A stretch of DNA of 44,045 bases, from NCBI GenBank assembly GCA_003021505.1, contig PXPT01000081.1, forward strand, positions 1-44,045. The letters run 5' to 3'. Under the pieces are notes generated by a model. It made no database searches. It worked only from the letters and a program-made list of their open reading frames with translations, and was not told where the DNA came from. A program made the position numbers and the translations under genes. This DNA is from Cyanobacteria bacterium QS_4_48_99. GTDB lineage: Bacteria > Cyanobacteriota > Cyanobacteriia > Cyanobacteriales > Rubidibacteraceae. Every line of letters starts with the position of its first letter. Position 1 is the stretch's first letter. This document shows positions 15,607 through 23,292 of this stretch, piece by piece.

Positions 15607-18126
15607 CTACCATTCGAGAGAGTATTTAATACTCAATCTCCTGCCTCTAGCCGCAGCGTATGTACTATCATTACTCTGCAATTGAGAGACTACTGGGAAG
15701 TATTGGTTATTAAACAAATTCTCAATACCTATTTGTAGCGTGCCTGAGCCAATCTCAATGCTACTAATGTAGTCTACTATGAAATAGCTCTCTACAGGTC
15801 TTTTCCCAAAAGCAGTGCTATCATCAAAGACATCGCGGCTTCCAGAGAATAGAGCTTGGAGGCGATTGCGCCAACCTGGTGAAGTTTCATTTTCGACGTA
15901 AGCAGTAACCTTTAAAGGCGGAATCCGAAATCCATCCAGGGGATCGTAATCTCCGTCATCCCCTTGGTCGATTTCACCTCCCAAGAGTGTGAGCGAGCTG
16001 CCCAGTTGCCAGTTATCGCTCGGCTGGGCATCAACCGCCACTTCAATACCGTATACCCGTTCAGGAGCGCGAACCACTGTGTTAGGAGCCGAAAAGGTAG
16101 TCCCCAACTCTGACTGGTTGTAGAAAGTGGAGAGAGATGCTTCCACTGCATCCCATTGACCACGGATACCAATTTCGTAGTTGTTTACCTTTTGTGGTTC
16201 TGGGCGTAAAGTCTCCACGGAAAAAGTTGGGGGAGCATTGCGCAGAACCAAGCCAATGTCTGCCAGAGAAAAGCCCTGAGCGAAGTTAGCGAACACACCT
16301 ACCTCGTCTGTCAGGGAGTACACTGTGCCAATATTAAACAGAGTGGCATCGAAGTCGAGATCGCCGCCCTGAATAACCTCATCGGGATTAGCTAAAGTCG
16401 TAAAATCATCGACGCTCACGCCAGCGTTTTCGTAGCGCACGCCCCCACGCACAAGCAAGCGATCGCTAACATCCCAACTTAACTGGGCAAACAGACCGAG
16501 GCTGTTTAGTTTCAAAGGCGGAGTCCAAATGCGCTCGCCCGTGCGTTCAAAATCTAAACCGCCACTAGCGTCGAAAGTTTCTGCATCGAACGTCGTTACA
16601 GGCTGAACGGTATCTTCATTAAAGTAATCTACCCCCCATAAAAGTCTGGCAGTTTCTTGGTCAGATAAAGGGGTTTCAATCTGCAAGCGCCCGCCAAACT
16701 TCTCTGATTCCACCCGGGATTGATAGATTAAATTGCCTAAGCTTGGGAATTCTCGACCGTCAAACGGAAAAAATCGCGTTAGGTAATCCCGATAGTACAA
16801 CTGAGCTTGCACATCGCTACCAAAAAGATCCTCATTGTTATATTCCAAATTGAGCAACGTATTCTTGTTTCCTGGCGGTTCATCTAAACTGAGTCCCTCT
16901 CGCGTACGTGCTTTTTGTCTGCCTGGTATTTCGTCGACGCTGGGATCGGTAGCATAATCCGGGTATTGCCGATCATCAAAGCGGTTAAATGTTAGTTGTA
17001 GGCGTTGTTGCTCGTCAAAATCTACGCCAATTTTGCCTAAGAAGTTGATGGTTTCGGCATCTGCAAAACCGCCTTGAGCGTTAGGGTCAGGGGGAATGCG
17101 ATCGCCTTCGGCATCAAAAAAGCTCCCGGTACTGGTAACTTCTGCATTGAGAACATAGTCAAACTTGCCCTCAGTACCAGAAACGAATTGTCGAAGCTCG
17201 TAGCCAATACTATCGTCAAAATTGGTAAGGGAACCATTTACCCCGACAGTGGTTATAGCAAGGGGTTCATCAGTGGGTTTTCTAGTAATAATATTGATAA
17301 TGCCGCCAGTTGCCCCATTGCCGTAAATCGCACTAGAACCACGAACAACTTCAACGCGTTCAATCGCAGCGGGAGCGATGGTTCTGAGATCCCGAAAAGC
17401 ATTCCGACTTGTGGATTGAGGCACGCCATCGATCAACACCTGAGCATCACGCCCCCGCAAAGTTTGCCCAAATGTACTGCTGCTTTGAGTGGAGGTAGCT
17501 AAACCCGGAACCAACTGACCGAGAATATCTTGTAAGTTACTCGTTAAGTTCCTTTGTTCTTCTATTTGTTGGCGATTAATTACTGTGGTAGAGCGCGGCA
17601 ACTCCTCTTCTTGTTCTTGGGTGCGAGTAGCAGTAACAACCAGTTCAATCGGCTCCTCTCCTTGGGCTCCTGGTGGCTGAGCTTCAGGCGCGGGGCGCTC
17701 CGGTTGTGTCTCACTCACAGGCGAGGGGGAAGTCACACTAAATGCCAGCCCCTGGGCGTTAGAAATAACTTCCGCACTTGGCACAGATCCTGTACCTGTC
17801 ACGGTTACTCGGATACTGCTGGGATTCTGTTGCGTCACTGTCACCAACTCGATTCCAGGAGCTGGATTTTGTGAGCGAAAAGTTTCCTCTTCTGGTAACC
17901 GTAACTGGGCATTGGCGACATCTATCGCTAATGTCTCACCATAGGTAGTTTCAAAGGTTTGAGGTGCAGCGCCATCCGCCGTTTCTAGGATAACTTCAAT
18001 TCCCCTCTCGGAGCGATTAATCTGCACGCCAGTTACTTGATTTACCTGTGCCGAGGCGGGCTGCGCGGCTAACCCTGAGACTGTACTCGTCGCTAACAAA
18101 GCGCTAAATAAATACTGCTGTTTCAC
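15607..18126 (-). CDS. TonB-dependent siderophore receptor with AMIN domain (SchT-like)
   Basis: This 839-residue outer-membrane receptor begins with a signal peptide (to about residue 26, ending PASAQ). An AMIN domain follows (about 30-130; VTGVQINRSERGIEVILETA), an arrangement typical of cyanobacterial ferric-siderophore receptors. A Pro-rich linker and the TonB-box-like IELVVTATR lead into the plug (RSTTVINRQQIEEQRNLTSN, LRGRDAQVLIDGVPQS, ERVEVVRGSSAIYGNGATGG). The rest is beta barrel, ending in an aromatic residue (YSLEW). It most likely imports the ferric form of the product of the adjoining operon. The start is GTG with GAGGAG nine bases upstream. No lesion is seen. Specificity is inferred from position. 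Confidence 0.93.
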   Translation of the reverse strand: MKQQYLFSALLATSTVSGLAAQPASAQVNQVTGVQINRSERGIEVILETADGAAPQTFETTYGETLAIDVANAQLRLPEEETFRSQNPAPGIELVTVTQQNPSSIRVTVTGTGSVPSAEVISNAQGLAFSVTSPSPVSETQPERPAPEAQPPGAQGEEPIELVVTATRTQEQEEELPRSTTVINRQQIEEQRNLTSNLQDILGQLVPGLATSTQSSSTFGQTLRGRDAQVLIDGVPQSTSRNAFRDLRTIAPAAIERVEVVRGSSAIYGNGATGGIINIITRKPTDEPLAITTVGVNGSLTNFDDSIGYELRQFVSGTEGKFDYVLNAEVTSTGSFFDAEGDRIPPDPNAQGGFADAETINFLGKIGVDFDEQQRLQLTFNRFDDRQYPDYATDPSVDEIPGRQKARTREGLSLDEPPGNKNTLLNLEYNNEDLFGSDVQAQLYYRDYLTRFFPFDGREFPSLGNLIYQSRVESEKFGGRLQIETPLSDQETARLLWGVDYFNEDTVQPVTTFDAETFDASGGLDFERTGERIWTPPLKLNSLGLFAQLSWDVSDRLLVRGGVRYENAGVSVDDFTTLANPDEVIQGGDLDFDATLFNIGTVYSLTDEVGVFANFAQGFSLADIGLVLRNAPPTFSVETLRPEPQKVNNYEIGIRGQWDAVEASLSTFYNQSELGTTFSAPNTVVRAPERVYGIEVAVDAQPSDNWQLGSSLTLLGGEIDQGDDGDYDPLDGFRIPPLKVTAYVENETSPGWRNRLQALFSGSRDVFDDSTAFGKRPVESYFIVDYISSIEIGSGTLQIGIENLFNNQYFPVVSQLQSNDSTYAAARGRRLSIKYSLEW

Positions 18127-18283
18127 GAACTCTCCTCATACAAACGCGGAATAACACTGAGAGTGAGGCTCGAAACTTCAGGCAGGATTGAACGCAACAA
18201 TCCCCTAGAGTTGGCACTGCTAGACAACTCCACTGCCCGAGATGGTTCCGAGACGTTTAGCTTGTTAGAAGCAATTCTTAGTT

Positions 18284-18308
18284 ATTAATACTCAACCATG
18301 ATATTAAT
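18284..18308. promoter_or_regulatory. Inverted repeat upstream of receptor gene
   Basis: ATTAATA (18284-18290) and TATTAAT (18302-18308) form a 7-bp perfect inverted repeat around an 11-bp spacer, about 160-180 bp ahead of the receptor start. It could be an operator or part of the receptor promoter; the function is unknown. Confidence 0.3.
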
Positions 18309-18416
18309 GCAAAGTCAATATCAAGAAACTTCATCGCGTGACTATCTTGATTGCGCTTCTATCCGAGCTTGGCAGGGATTTCGGGCTTATAAATTCAGCA
18401 AAAGTTAACCTGAATG

Positions 18417-18436
18417 CAAATAATTATGATAATTTG
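18417..18436. promoter_or_regulatory. Candidate Fur box
   Basis: The 20-bp sequence CAAATAATTATGATAATTTG is an imperfect palindrome (16 of 20 positions match its own reverse complement) and contains overlapping ATAAT/GATAAT units like known Fur sites. It sits between the divergent receptor gene (start 18126, minus) and the dead siderophore ABC ATPase (plus). Iron-dependent repression is the natural reading but is inferred from sequence and context only. Confidence 0.55.
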
Positions 18437-18447
18437 TATTAGCCCGC

Positions 18448-19334
18448 TTGACAGTAGTTGGCATTAGACCGTACGCCTCCTTGAGAAGTGATATAGCGAG
18501 AAACACTGCTTTGTTTGCCCTCAATGCCTCTGGTCTCAAGGTGACTTATGGTGAAAGCTCAGTCGTATCCGACCTCTCAATCGCGTTTTCTCGGGGGGAT
18601 TACGGCAGTTGTGGGTCCCAATGGCTCTGGTAAGAGTACAGTTTTGCGTGCCTTGGCACGGTTGCTTTCCCCAACACAGAGGGCAATCTATTTAAACGGT
18701 GACAACATTGCCCAACTCTCCACCCGCGCGATCGCTCGCCAACTTGCCATTCTCCCCCCCCAATCGCCCCAAATCCCGGCAGGCGGACAGTTTGGGAAGT
18801 AATTAGCTATGGTCGTTATCCCCATCAGGGACTACTCAAGGGCATTTCCAAAGCTGATCGTGGGGAAATGGAGTGGGCAATTGAGATGACAGGATGGGAG
18901 TCTTTAGCAGAGCGAGCCGTGGATACCCTCTCCGGTGGGGAGCGACAGCGGGCATAGATCGCCCTAGCCTTGGCACAGCAAACCCAGGTGTTGCTACTGG
19001 ATGAACCCACCACGTCTCTCGATATTCGCCATCAACTAGAAGTCTTGTCCCTGATGCGGAAACTGAATCGCAACCACGGCATTACGGTGGTTGGGTGCTG
19101 CACGATTTGAACCAAGCGGCAACTTACAGCGATCGCATGGTGGCATTGCAATCGGGTGAAGTGGTAACTGAGGTAACCCCGGCTGAGGTGATGACTTCCC
19201 AGACGCTTCGTGAGGTTTTTGGAGTGGAGATGGCGATTTTGTCTCATCCGGTGAGTGGTTTGCCTGTGTGCCTTCCCTGTGATCTTGAATGCAAAGGAGC
19301 AGAGGGGTGGAGGGGCAGAGGAGAAAAAAATTAA
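18448..19334 (+). pseudogene. Ferric-siderophore ABC transporter ATPase (FecE/FhuC type), decayed
   Basis: Conserved pieces of one ATPase appear in successive frames: [20 protein letters not shown], then [20 protein letters not shown] (Walker A), then [14 protein letters not shown] and DTLSGGERQRA (signature), then [13 protein letters not shown] (Walker B), then [20 protein letters not shown] (H-loop). Frame changes fall near 18593-18598, 18783-18790 and 19089-19096. A TAG at 18955-18957 sits where the family normally has Trp after GERQRA. The last residues run into a G-rich repeat (19300-19325). The family pumps ferric siderophore from periplasm to cytoplasm; this copy cannot be functional unless several sequencing errors coincide. 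Confidence 0.92.
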
Positions 19335-19366
19335 TCTGCTCAAAGGGAAGTTGTACAAAGAGGATC

Positions 19367-19579
19367 ATGGGATTGAATCGAATCAGCAGGCGCAGTTTTT
19401 TATTAGCAACGGCAGCGTTTGGGTTAGTGACGGCTTGCGACGCTACCCAGTCTTCCCAGCAGGAAGTTAGCAGCGATGGCATACCGAAGCGGTTCGTAGC
19501 ACTGGAGTGGGTTTTGGTGGAAGATTTACTGGCTCTGGGCATTCAGCCTGTGGGGGGTGACATATCTCGGAGGTTTTGA
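19367..19579 (+). pseudogene. Siderophore-binding lipoprotein (FecB/FhuD type), 5' fragment
   Basis: About 65 residues of a ferric-siderophore binding protein remain. They include a twin-arginine-like and lipobox-containing leader (SRRSFLLATAAFGLVTACDA) followed by the family start PKRFVALEWVLVEDLLALGI and QPVGG. The ATG at 19367 has AAGAGG just upstream. Family similarity ends near 19555-19560, where IS200/IS605-type sequence begins and adds ISRRF before a stop. About 80% of the protein is gone. With the ATPase relic this is the remains of an importer that would have served the neighbouring receptor. Confidence 0.85.
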
Positions 19580-19601
19580 CATTCTCTCCGCCCTAAAACC
19601 T

Positions 19602-19862
19602 TCATGAAGCTGGACGCTTCATTTGGTTTTGAGGACGGGAATTCCTAACATCACTGCTAAGATTTCCTGCTTCAACCACACCACTTACCTCCAAACCGTT
19701 ACCGTTTTGGGTGCAGAGATGGTCGTATCCACAGGCGTGTGTTCCTGTGTGCCCCACAGTAGGTAGTCCCATCCTCAAGATGTTGATGGCAGCGTTGGTA
19801 TCCCGGCAAAGTACCGTTCCACAACTGCATCGGTGGGTTCTGGTACTTAGGGATTTTTTCAC
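19602..19862 (-). pseudogene. TnpB (IS200/IS605 family) C-terminal fragment
   Basis: The 86-codon fragment reads KKSLSTRTHRCSCGTVLCRD followed by TNAAINILRMGLPTVGHTGT. That is the second half of the TnpB zinc ribbon and the last RuvC motif (Asp in CRDTNAA), and then the usual poorly conserved tail. The first zinc knuckle and everything upstream are missing; similarity starts abruptly at about 19862. The fragment is oriented against the FecB-like relic and ends it. It is an inactive transposon remnant, though its 3' hairpin is intact. Confidence 0.88.
19604..19622. repeat. Hairpin at tnpB 3' end (IS200/IS605 right end)
   Basis: ATGAAGC TGGAC GCTTCAT forms a perfect 7-bp stem with a 5-base loop. 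Flanking CCTAAAACC and GGTTTTGAGG extend it as an interrupted outer stem. It lies at the very 3' end of the tnpB fragment, where IS200/IS605 elements carry their right-end hairpin and the 3' part of the TnpB guide RNA. The assignment is by position and shape. Confidence 0.55.
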
Positions 19863-19967
19863 CTTGGCTAGTTCAATTCCAGAAACATCAAACTCACTGG
19901 AAAAGATTGAGAGTAAGTTGCGCTCTGTAGTGAGGGTTTAATTCCATTGCTGACATTTGCAAGAGAT

Positions 19968-20258
19968 CTAATGGCTGCTCACGCCCCAATCGAGTCGCCG
20001 GAGCCAGTCGTAGAGCAACTTGAGGTCAAAGAGGGAAACATTTTCGAGGCTGGTTGCTCCGATTTGATAGTGGCAAAGATACTCAGCCTGGCTCTCTGTT
20101 AACTCTAAGCGCTCAAATTCTGATTGAATAGATGCGATCGCCTCTTCTTTCAGCTTCTTCTGTTGCTCTGTTTCCTCTGGCAGAATTAAATCTTCTTCTG
20201 AATACTCTTGGAAACCGGGATCTTCTTGTTCGATGTAGTGAGGAATATCAGTCATCAT
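19968..20258 (-). CDS. Hypothetical acidic protein
   Basis: I do not recognise this 96-residue protein (95 from the second of two adjacent ATGs). It is strongly acidic and predicted helical, opening TDIPHYIEQEDPGFQEYSEE, with a Glu/Lys-rich middle (EETEQQKKLKEEAIASIQSE) and a C-terminal part with aromatic and Leu residues (SLFDLKLLYDWLRRLDWG). No signal peptide or membrane segment is present. It lies 63 bases downstream of the flavin monooxygenase on the same strand and may share its transcript. The HIP1 octamer and codon use look native. Confidence 0.6.
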   Translation of the reverse strand: MMTDIPHYIEQEDPGFQEYSEEDLILPEETEQQKKLKEEAIASIQSEFERLELTESQAEYLCHYQIGATSLENVSLFDLKLLYDWLRRLDWGVSSH

Positions 20259-20321
20259 TAAGCGCGGGCTTCATTTCATATAAAGTCTAAATCCTAAGCC
20301 CATTAAATCTGCAAGCAATGC

Positions 20322-21596
20322 CTAGCGTGCAAGTTCGTTTACGCACCTCCCATGAGGATGCAACGCTTTCCATCTTGAAACAATACAATCGGCTAAATAA
20401 TTCGCATCTTGGGCGATTCCCGAAAACCTTCCTGAACCCCACGTATACAACCACGGAAGTCCCAAAAAGTACAATCCCTCCACACTAGTTACGCCGCGTT
20501 CGTGGCAGGGCTCACCATTCCCGTTGAATACAGGAAGCTCTATCCAACTAAAATCAGTCCCATACCCTGTGCACCAAACAACAGCACCGATATTTGCTCT
20601 CTCATAGTCAAGTTGTAGAACTTCCTCCTTTGGCTCCCACACTGGCTTATAGGGAGGTTCAGTTGGGGCTGGAATTTGGTTCTTTTCTATAAATTGATCA
20701 ATGTTTCTCTTAATCTTTTCAGCACTCGCATCTGCATGATCCAAGTTTTGCTTGAGGTTGCCTTCAAATTCGAGATGGCTACCACTAATGTTGTTTAACC
20801 TCCCGTACAGATGCATTCCTTCTAAAGCGCGTTGTCGCAGATCAATCTCGCGCCCACCATCGCGCCCGGTAAGATAATGATTAGTCTTGAGCCTTGCTTT
20901 CTCTTTTTGGGGATGTTCGTGAATCGGCAAATCGTAATATCCCATCATATCTAACCAATCGACGACATCCTTACCTCGATACCGTCGCGCTGAACGAGGG
21001 GCACTCCCGACGCATAGATGCACTTTTTTGCCAGCAAAGTGCAAATCCTCAGCAATCTGACACCCTGACTGTCCTGTTCCCACGACTAATACGTCTCCTT
21101 CGGGTAACGACTGCGGGTTTTGGTACTCCGAGGAGTGTAATTGCACGATGTCTTTGGAAAGCCTTTCTGCTATTCTCGGCACTTTGGGAGTATGGTAACC
21201 ACCCACTGCAATTACCACCTGGTTTGCTTTGTAGTCCCCAATCGAAGTGGTTAATTCCAAGATATCCTCGGAATCACACTTGCGAATTCTTGATACTTCC
21301 ACGCCTTCTCTCAAGGGAGGATTAAATGATTCCGCATAGTCCTGGATGTATTTCACGATTTCATCTTTTTGCATAAAGCCGTGAGGTTCATTTCCTTGGT
21401 AAGGATAGCCAGGAAGCTTGCATTGCCAATTGGGTGTCACCAAACAGAAAGAATCCCAGCGTTGAGAGCGCCATGAATGTCCAATCCTATTTTTCTCGAA
21501 TACGAAGTGATCGATGCCTCTTTCCTTGAGGCAATAGCTGATGGACAGCCCTGCTTGACCTCCTCCTACAATAATGACGGAATAGTAGTTTTTCAT
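20322..21596 (-). CDS. Flavin-dependent monooxygenase (FMO/MSMEG_0569-like)
   Basis: This 424-residue FAD/NAD(P)H oxidoreductase has the FAD motif YYSVIIVGGGQAGLSISYCL at the N-terminus, HSWRSQRWDSFCLVTPNWQC, the NAD(P)H motif VLVVGTGQSGCQIAEDLHFA near residue 170 and the late GAVVWCTGYGTDFSWIELP motif. These define the FMO-like class B monooxygenases; overall wording recalls the MSMEG_0569 family often found with nitrilase-type clusters, but no such partner genes are here. The substrate is unknown. AGAGG lies nine bases before the ATG. The gene is separate from the siderophore operon, so a role there is not supported. Confidence 0.85.
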   Translation of the reverse strand: MKNYYSVIIVGGGQAGLSISYCLKERGIDHFVFEKNRIGHSWRSQRWDSFCLVTPNWQCKLPGYPYQGNEPHGFMQKDEIVKYIQDYAESFNPPLREGVEVSRIRKCDSEDILELTTSIGDYKANQVVIAVGGYHTPKVPRIAERLSKDIVQLHSSEYQNPQSLPEGDVLVVGTGQSGCQIAEDLHFAGKKVHLCVGSAPRSARRYRGKDVVDWLDMMGYYDLPIHEHPQKEKARLKTNHYLTGRDGGREIDLRQRALEGMHLYGRLNNISGSHLEFEGNLKQNLDHADASAEKIKRNIDQFIEKNQIPAPTEPPYKPVWEPKEEVLQLDYERANIGAVVWCTGYGTDFSWIELPVFNGNGEPCHERGVTSVEGLYFLGLPWLYTWGSGRFSGIAQDANYLADCIVSRWKALHPHGRCVNELAR

Positions 21597-22016
21597 GGGC
21601 TAACCTCTCGCTCGCTTATAAAGACTACTTCGGTAAAGTGATCTTTTTCGCCTGAGTGGATTTGGATTCGAGCTAGTGCAGCTATACCGCAAAAACTGGC
21701 TTCTCTATAACCTCAAGCGTTAATAACCACAAGATATAATTTAGGAACTCGAACTTCCTGTATTTTTAGCTACAAAACACTACTGAGTAACCGTGTTTCC
21801 GTTTTAGGATTGGGCAGCGGAGTCGCTTTTGGCACTGTAAACTGGATTACGAACAAACAAAATTCCACTCTGAAATTAAGAACTAATACTAATTCTGTTA
21901 GCCAAGACCATGGAGTGAGCGATCACAGTTGTCAAGGCGTTGCTTATAACTACTATGAATCTACCTTGAAATCGGGGAATACTCGTAGATTAGCAATTCC
22001 GTTATCCACTCCCCAT
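21597..22016. other. Intergenic region, no gene supported
   Basis: This 420-bp AT-rich gap separates the monooxygenase from pcyA. A plus-strand frame at 21810-22031 has no recognisable domain, no good ribosome-binding site and runs into the end of pcyA, so I do not call it. No structured element was identified. Confidence 0.5.
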
Positions 22017-22757
22017 TCAGCTTTTCGGTAGGTCAAACAAAACCGAACTCATGTAATGCTCTGCCCAGTCCTCTCCAAACGCTTTTTCGAGTACCCGACG
22101 GGTTTTATCATTCTGCTGTTGCTTCGTGCAGTAGTAGTGCTGTGCGGCGAAATTTTCTTGTTGCTGCTGGGCTGATACGGGCTGCGCCTGGAGTGCTTGG
22201 CGGCAGTGAAGTTGCAGAAAGTCTTGAACGCGCTCCAGAAACTGCGTTTCTTCTTGGGTGTCAGTTGGGCGAACCAAGAGGCAAAACTCCGAAAAGATGT
22301 CTCCCCACTCCGGGATAGGGCGCGGTTGGGAAAACTCGATAGGAGGTAGGGCAGCAAGTGCTTCTCGATAGGATGGGGAGAGGGTGCGCTCTGCATTAAG
22401 AGGAGAGAGATCGGCGATCGCCAAGCTAATTTGTCCCCTTCCCCCTACTAAATCGCAGCCAAACATCGGCAAAGCGTACTCAATCCTGGGAAACATCACG
22501 CAGTGTAAAATATCGAGGTTTTTGCCCACTTTTGCCAGTTCTAGGTGCAGTTTGCGAAACTGGGCGGTTTGGTAACAGTGGTTTTCAATCGTGAGTTTGT
22601 CTCCTTCTAAGCGCCCTTCCACATAACCGAGTCCCTTTGGCAAGGAAAAGGGCGAGAGATCAAGGTTCTGCTGCCAACAAGACTCAATTACGTTAGCAAG
22701 CTGGCGAATCAGCGGGTGTTGTTCCTCGCGCAAGGAAGGTTTTAATTTTTCTGACAT
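22017..22757 (-). CDS. pcyA: Phycocyanobilin:ferredoxin oxidoreductase
   Basis: PcyA reduces biliverdin IXalpha by four electrons from ferredoxin to phycocyanobilin, the chromophore of phycobilisomes and phytochromes. The protein has the family opening [40 protein letters not shown] and [20 protein letters not shown], the last holding the catalytic His (His88 in Synechocystis numbering). FGCDLVGG carries the catalytic Asp (Asp105), and the C-terminus reads [21 protein letters not shown] use the ATG at 22757 (246 residues), matching family N-termini; an upstream ATG at 22784 would add nine residues. The gene is divergent from tatA across 94 bp. Confidence 0.96.
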   Translation of the reverse strand: MSEKLKPSLREEQHPLIRQLANVIESCWQQNLDLSPFSLPKGLGYVEGRLEGDKLTIENHCYQTAQFRKLHLELAKVGKNLDILHCVMFPRIEYALPMFGCDLVGGRGQISLAIADLSPLNAERTLSPSYREALAALPPIEFSQPRPIPEWGDIFSEFCLLVRPTDTQEETQFLERVQDFLQLHCRQALQAQPVSAQQQQENFAAQHYYCTKQQQNDKTRRVLEKAFGEDWAEHYMSSVLFDLPKS

Positions 22758-22851
22758 ACTAATCGTTCCGGCATTCCATTCCACCTTGAGGATATACTAG
22801 GAGGGGCAACCAACCATCGTTAATAAAGAAAACATTAAGGAGAGAGGTTTG

Positions 22852-23028
22852 ATGTTTGGTTTAGGATTGCCGGAAGTCGCTATAGTAGGAGTTGTCGCAC
22901 TGCTAATCTTCGGTCCCAAGAAAGTGCCCGAAGTGGGTAGCGCCCTGGGTAAAACCTTACGCGGCTTCAAGGAAGAAATGAATAATCCCCAAGAAGACAC
23001 TAGCGATTCCCAGCAAAACGATACCTGA
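22852..23028 (+). CDS. tatA: Sec-independent translocase subunit TatA/E
   Basis: This small gene encodes 58 residues beginning MFGLGLPEVAIVGVVALLIF, a single N-terminal membrane helix, followed by the hallmark FGPKKVPEVGSALGKTLRGF amphipathic helix and a polar, acidic tail rich in Gln, Asn, Asp and Ser. TatA oligomers form the pore of the twin-arginine pathway, which moves folded proteins across the plasma and thylakoid membranes. AAGGAG is centred about 12 bases before the ATG. It is divergent from pcyA. The length is near the low end for cyanobacterial TatA but the protein looks complete. Confidence 0.95.
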   Translation: MFGLGLPEVAIVGVVALLIFGPKKVPEVGSALGKTLRGFKEEMNNPQEDTSDSQQNDT

Positions 23029-23292
23029 TCTCAACTGCGATCAAACACCTACATTCAGGGGAGACGCGGGGACGCGGAGAGGAGAACTGTGAATTTCCAA
23101 TTAGAAAATGTTGTTCCTTGGGGACGATCCTTTCATGAATACACCAAGATGTTAAACTTGAGCAATGCGGCAATCAAATCTTGCACATATATACAACGAT
23201 GTAGCTTAATGGGAGTTTATGGAAGTTGATTCCTGTTCCCAAAAAAGCTTCTCTTTTATTCTTTGCGCCCTTCCCGTCTTCGTGGTTAGCTA
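23029..23292. other. Convergent spacer tatA/cphA with degenerate repeats
   Basis: The 264-bp gap carries a GGGGAGACGCGGGGACGCGG repeat stretch near 23055-23080 and a variant of the dispersed TTTGCG...GTCTTCGTGGTT motif near 23260-23290. No gene or terminator with a T tract is visible. Confidence 0.45.

Noticed and set aside
20322-21596. Second siderophore hydroxylase
   Set aside because: Motifs fit FMO-type monooxygenases and not the IucD/RhbE group, and it is outside the operon.
21810-22031. 73-codon plus-strand frame in the pcyA spacer
   Set aside because: It has no similarity and no ribosome-binding site, and it runs into the 3' end of pcyA.
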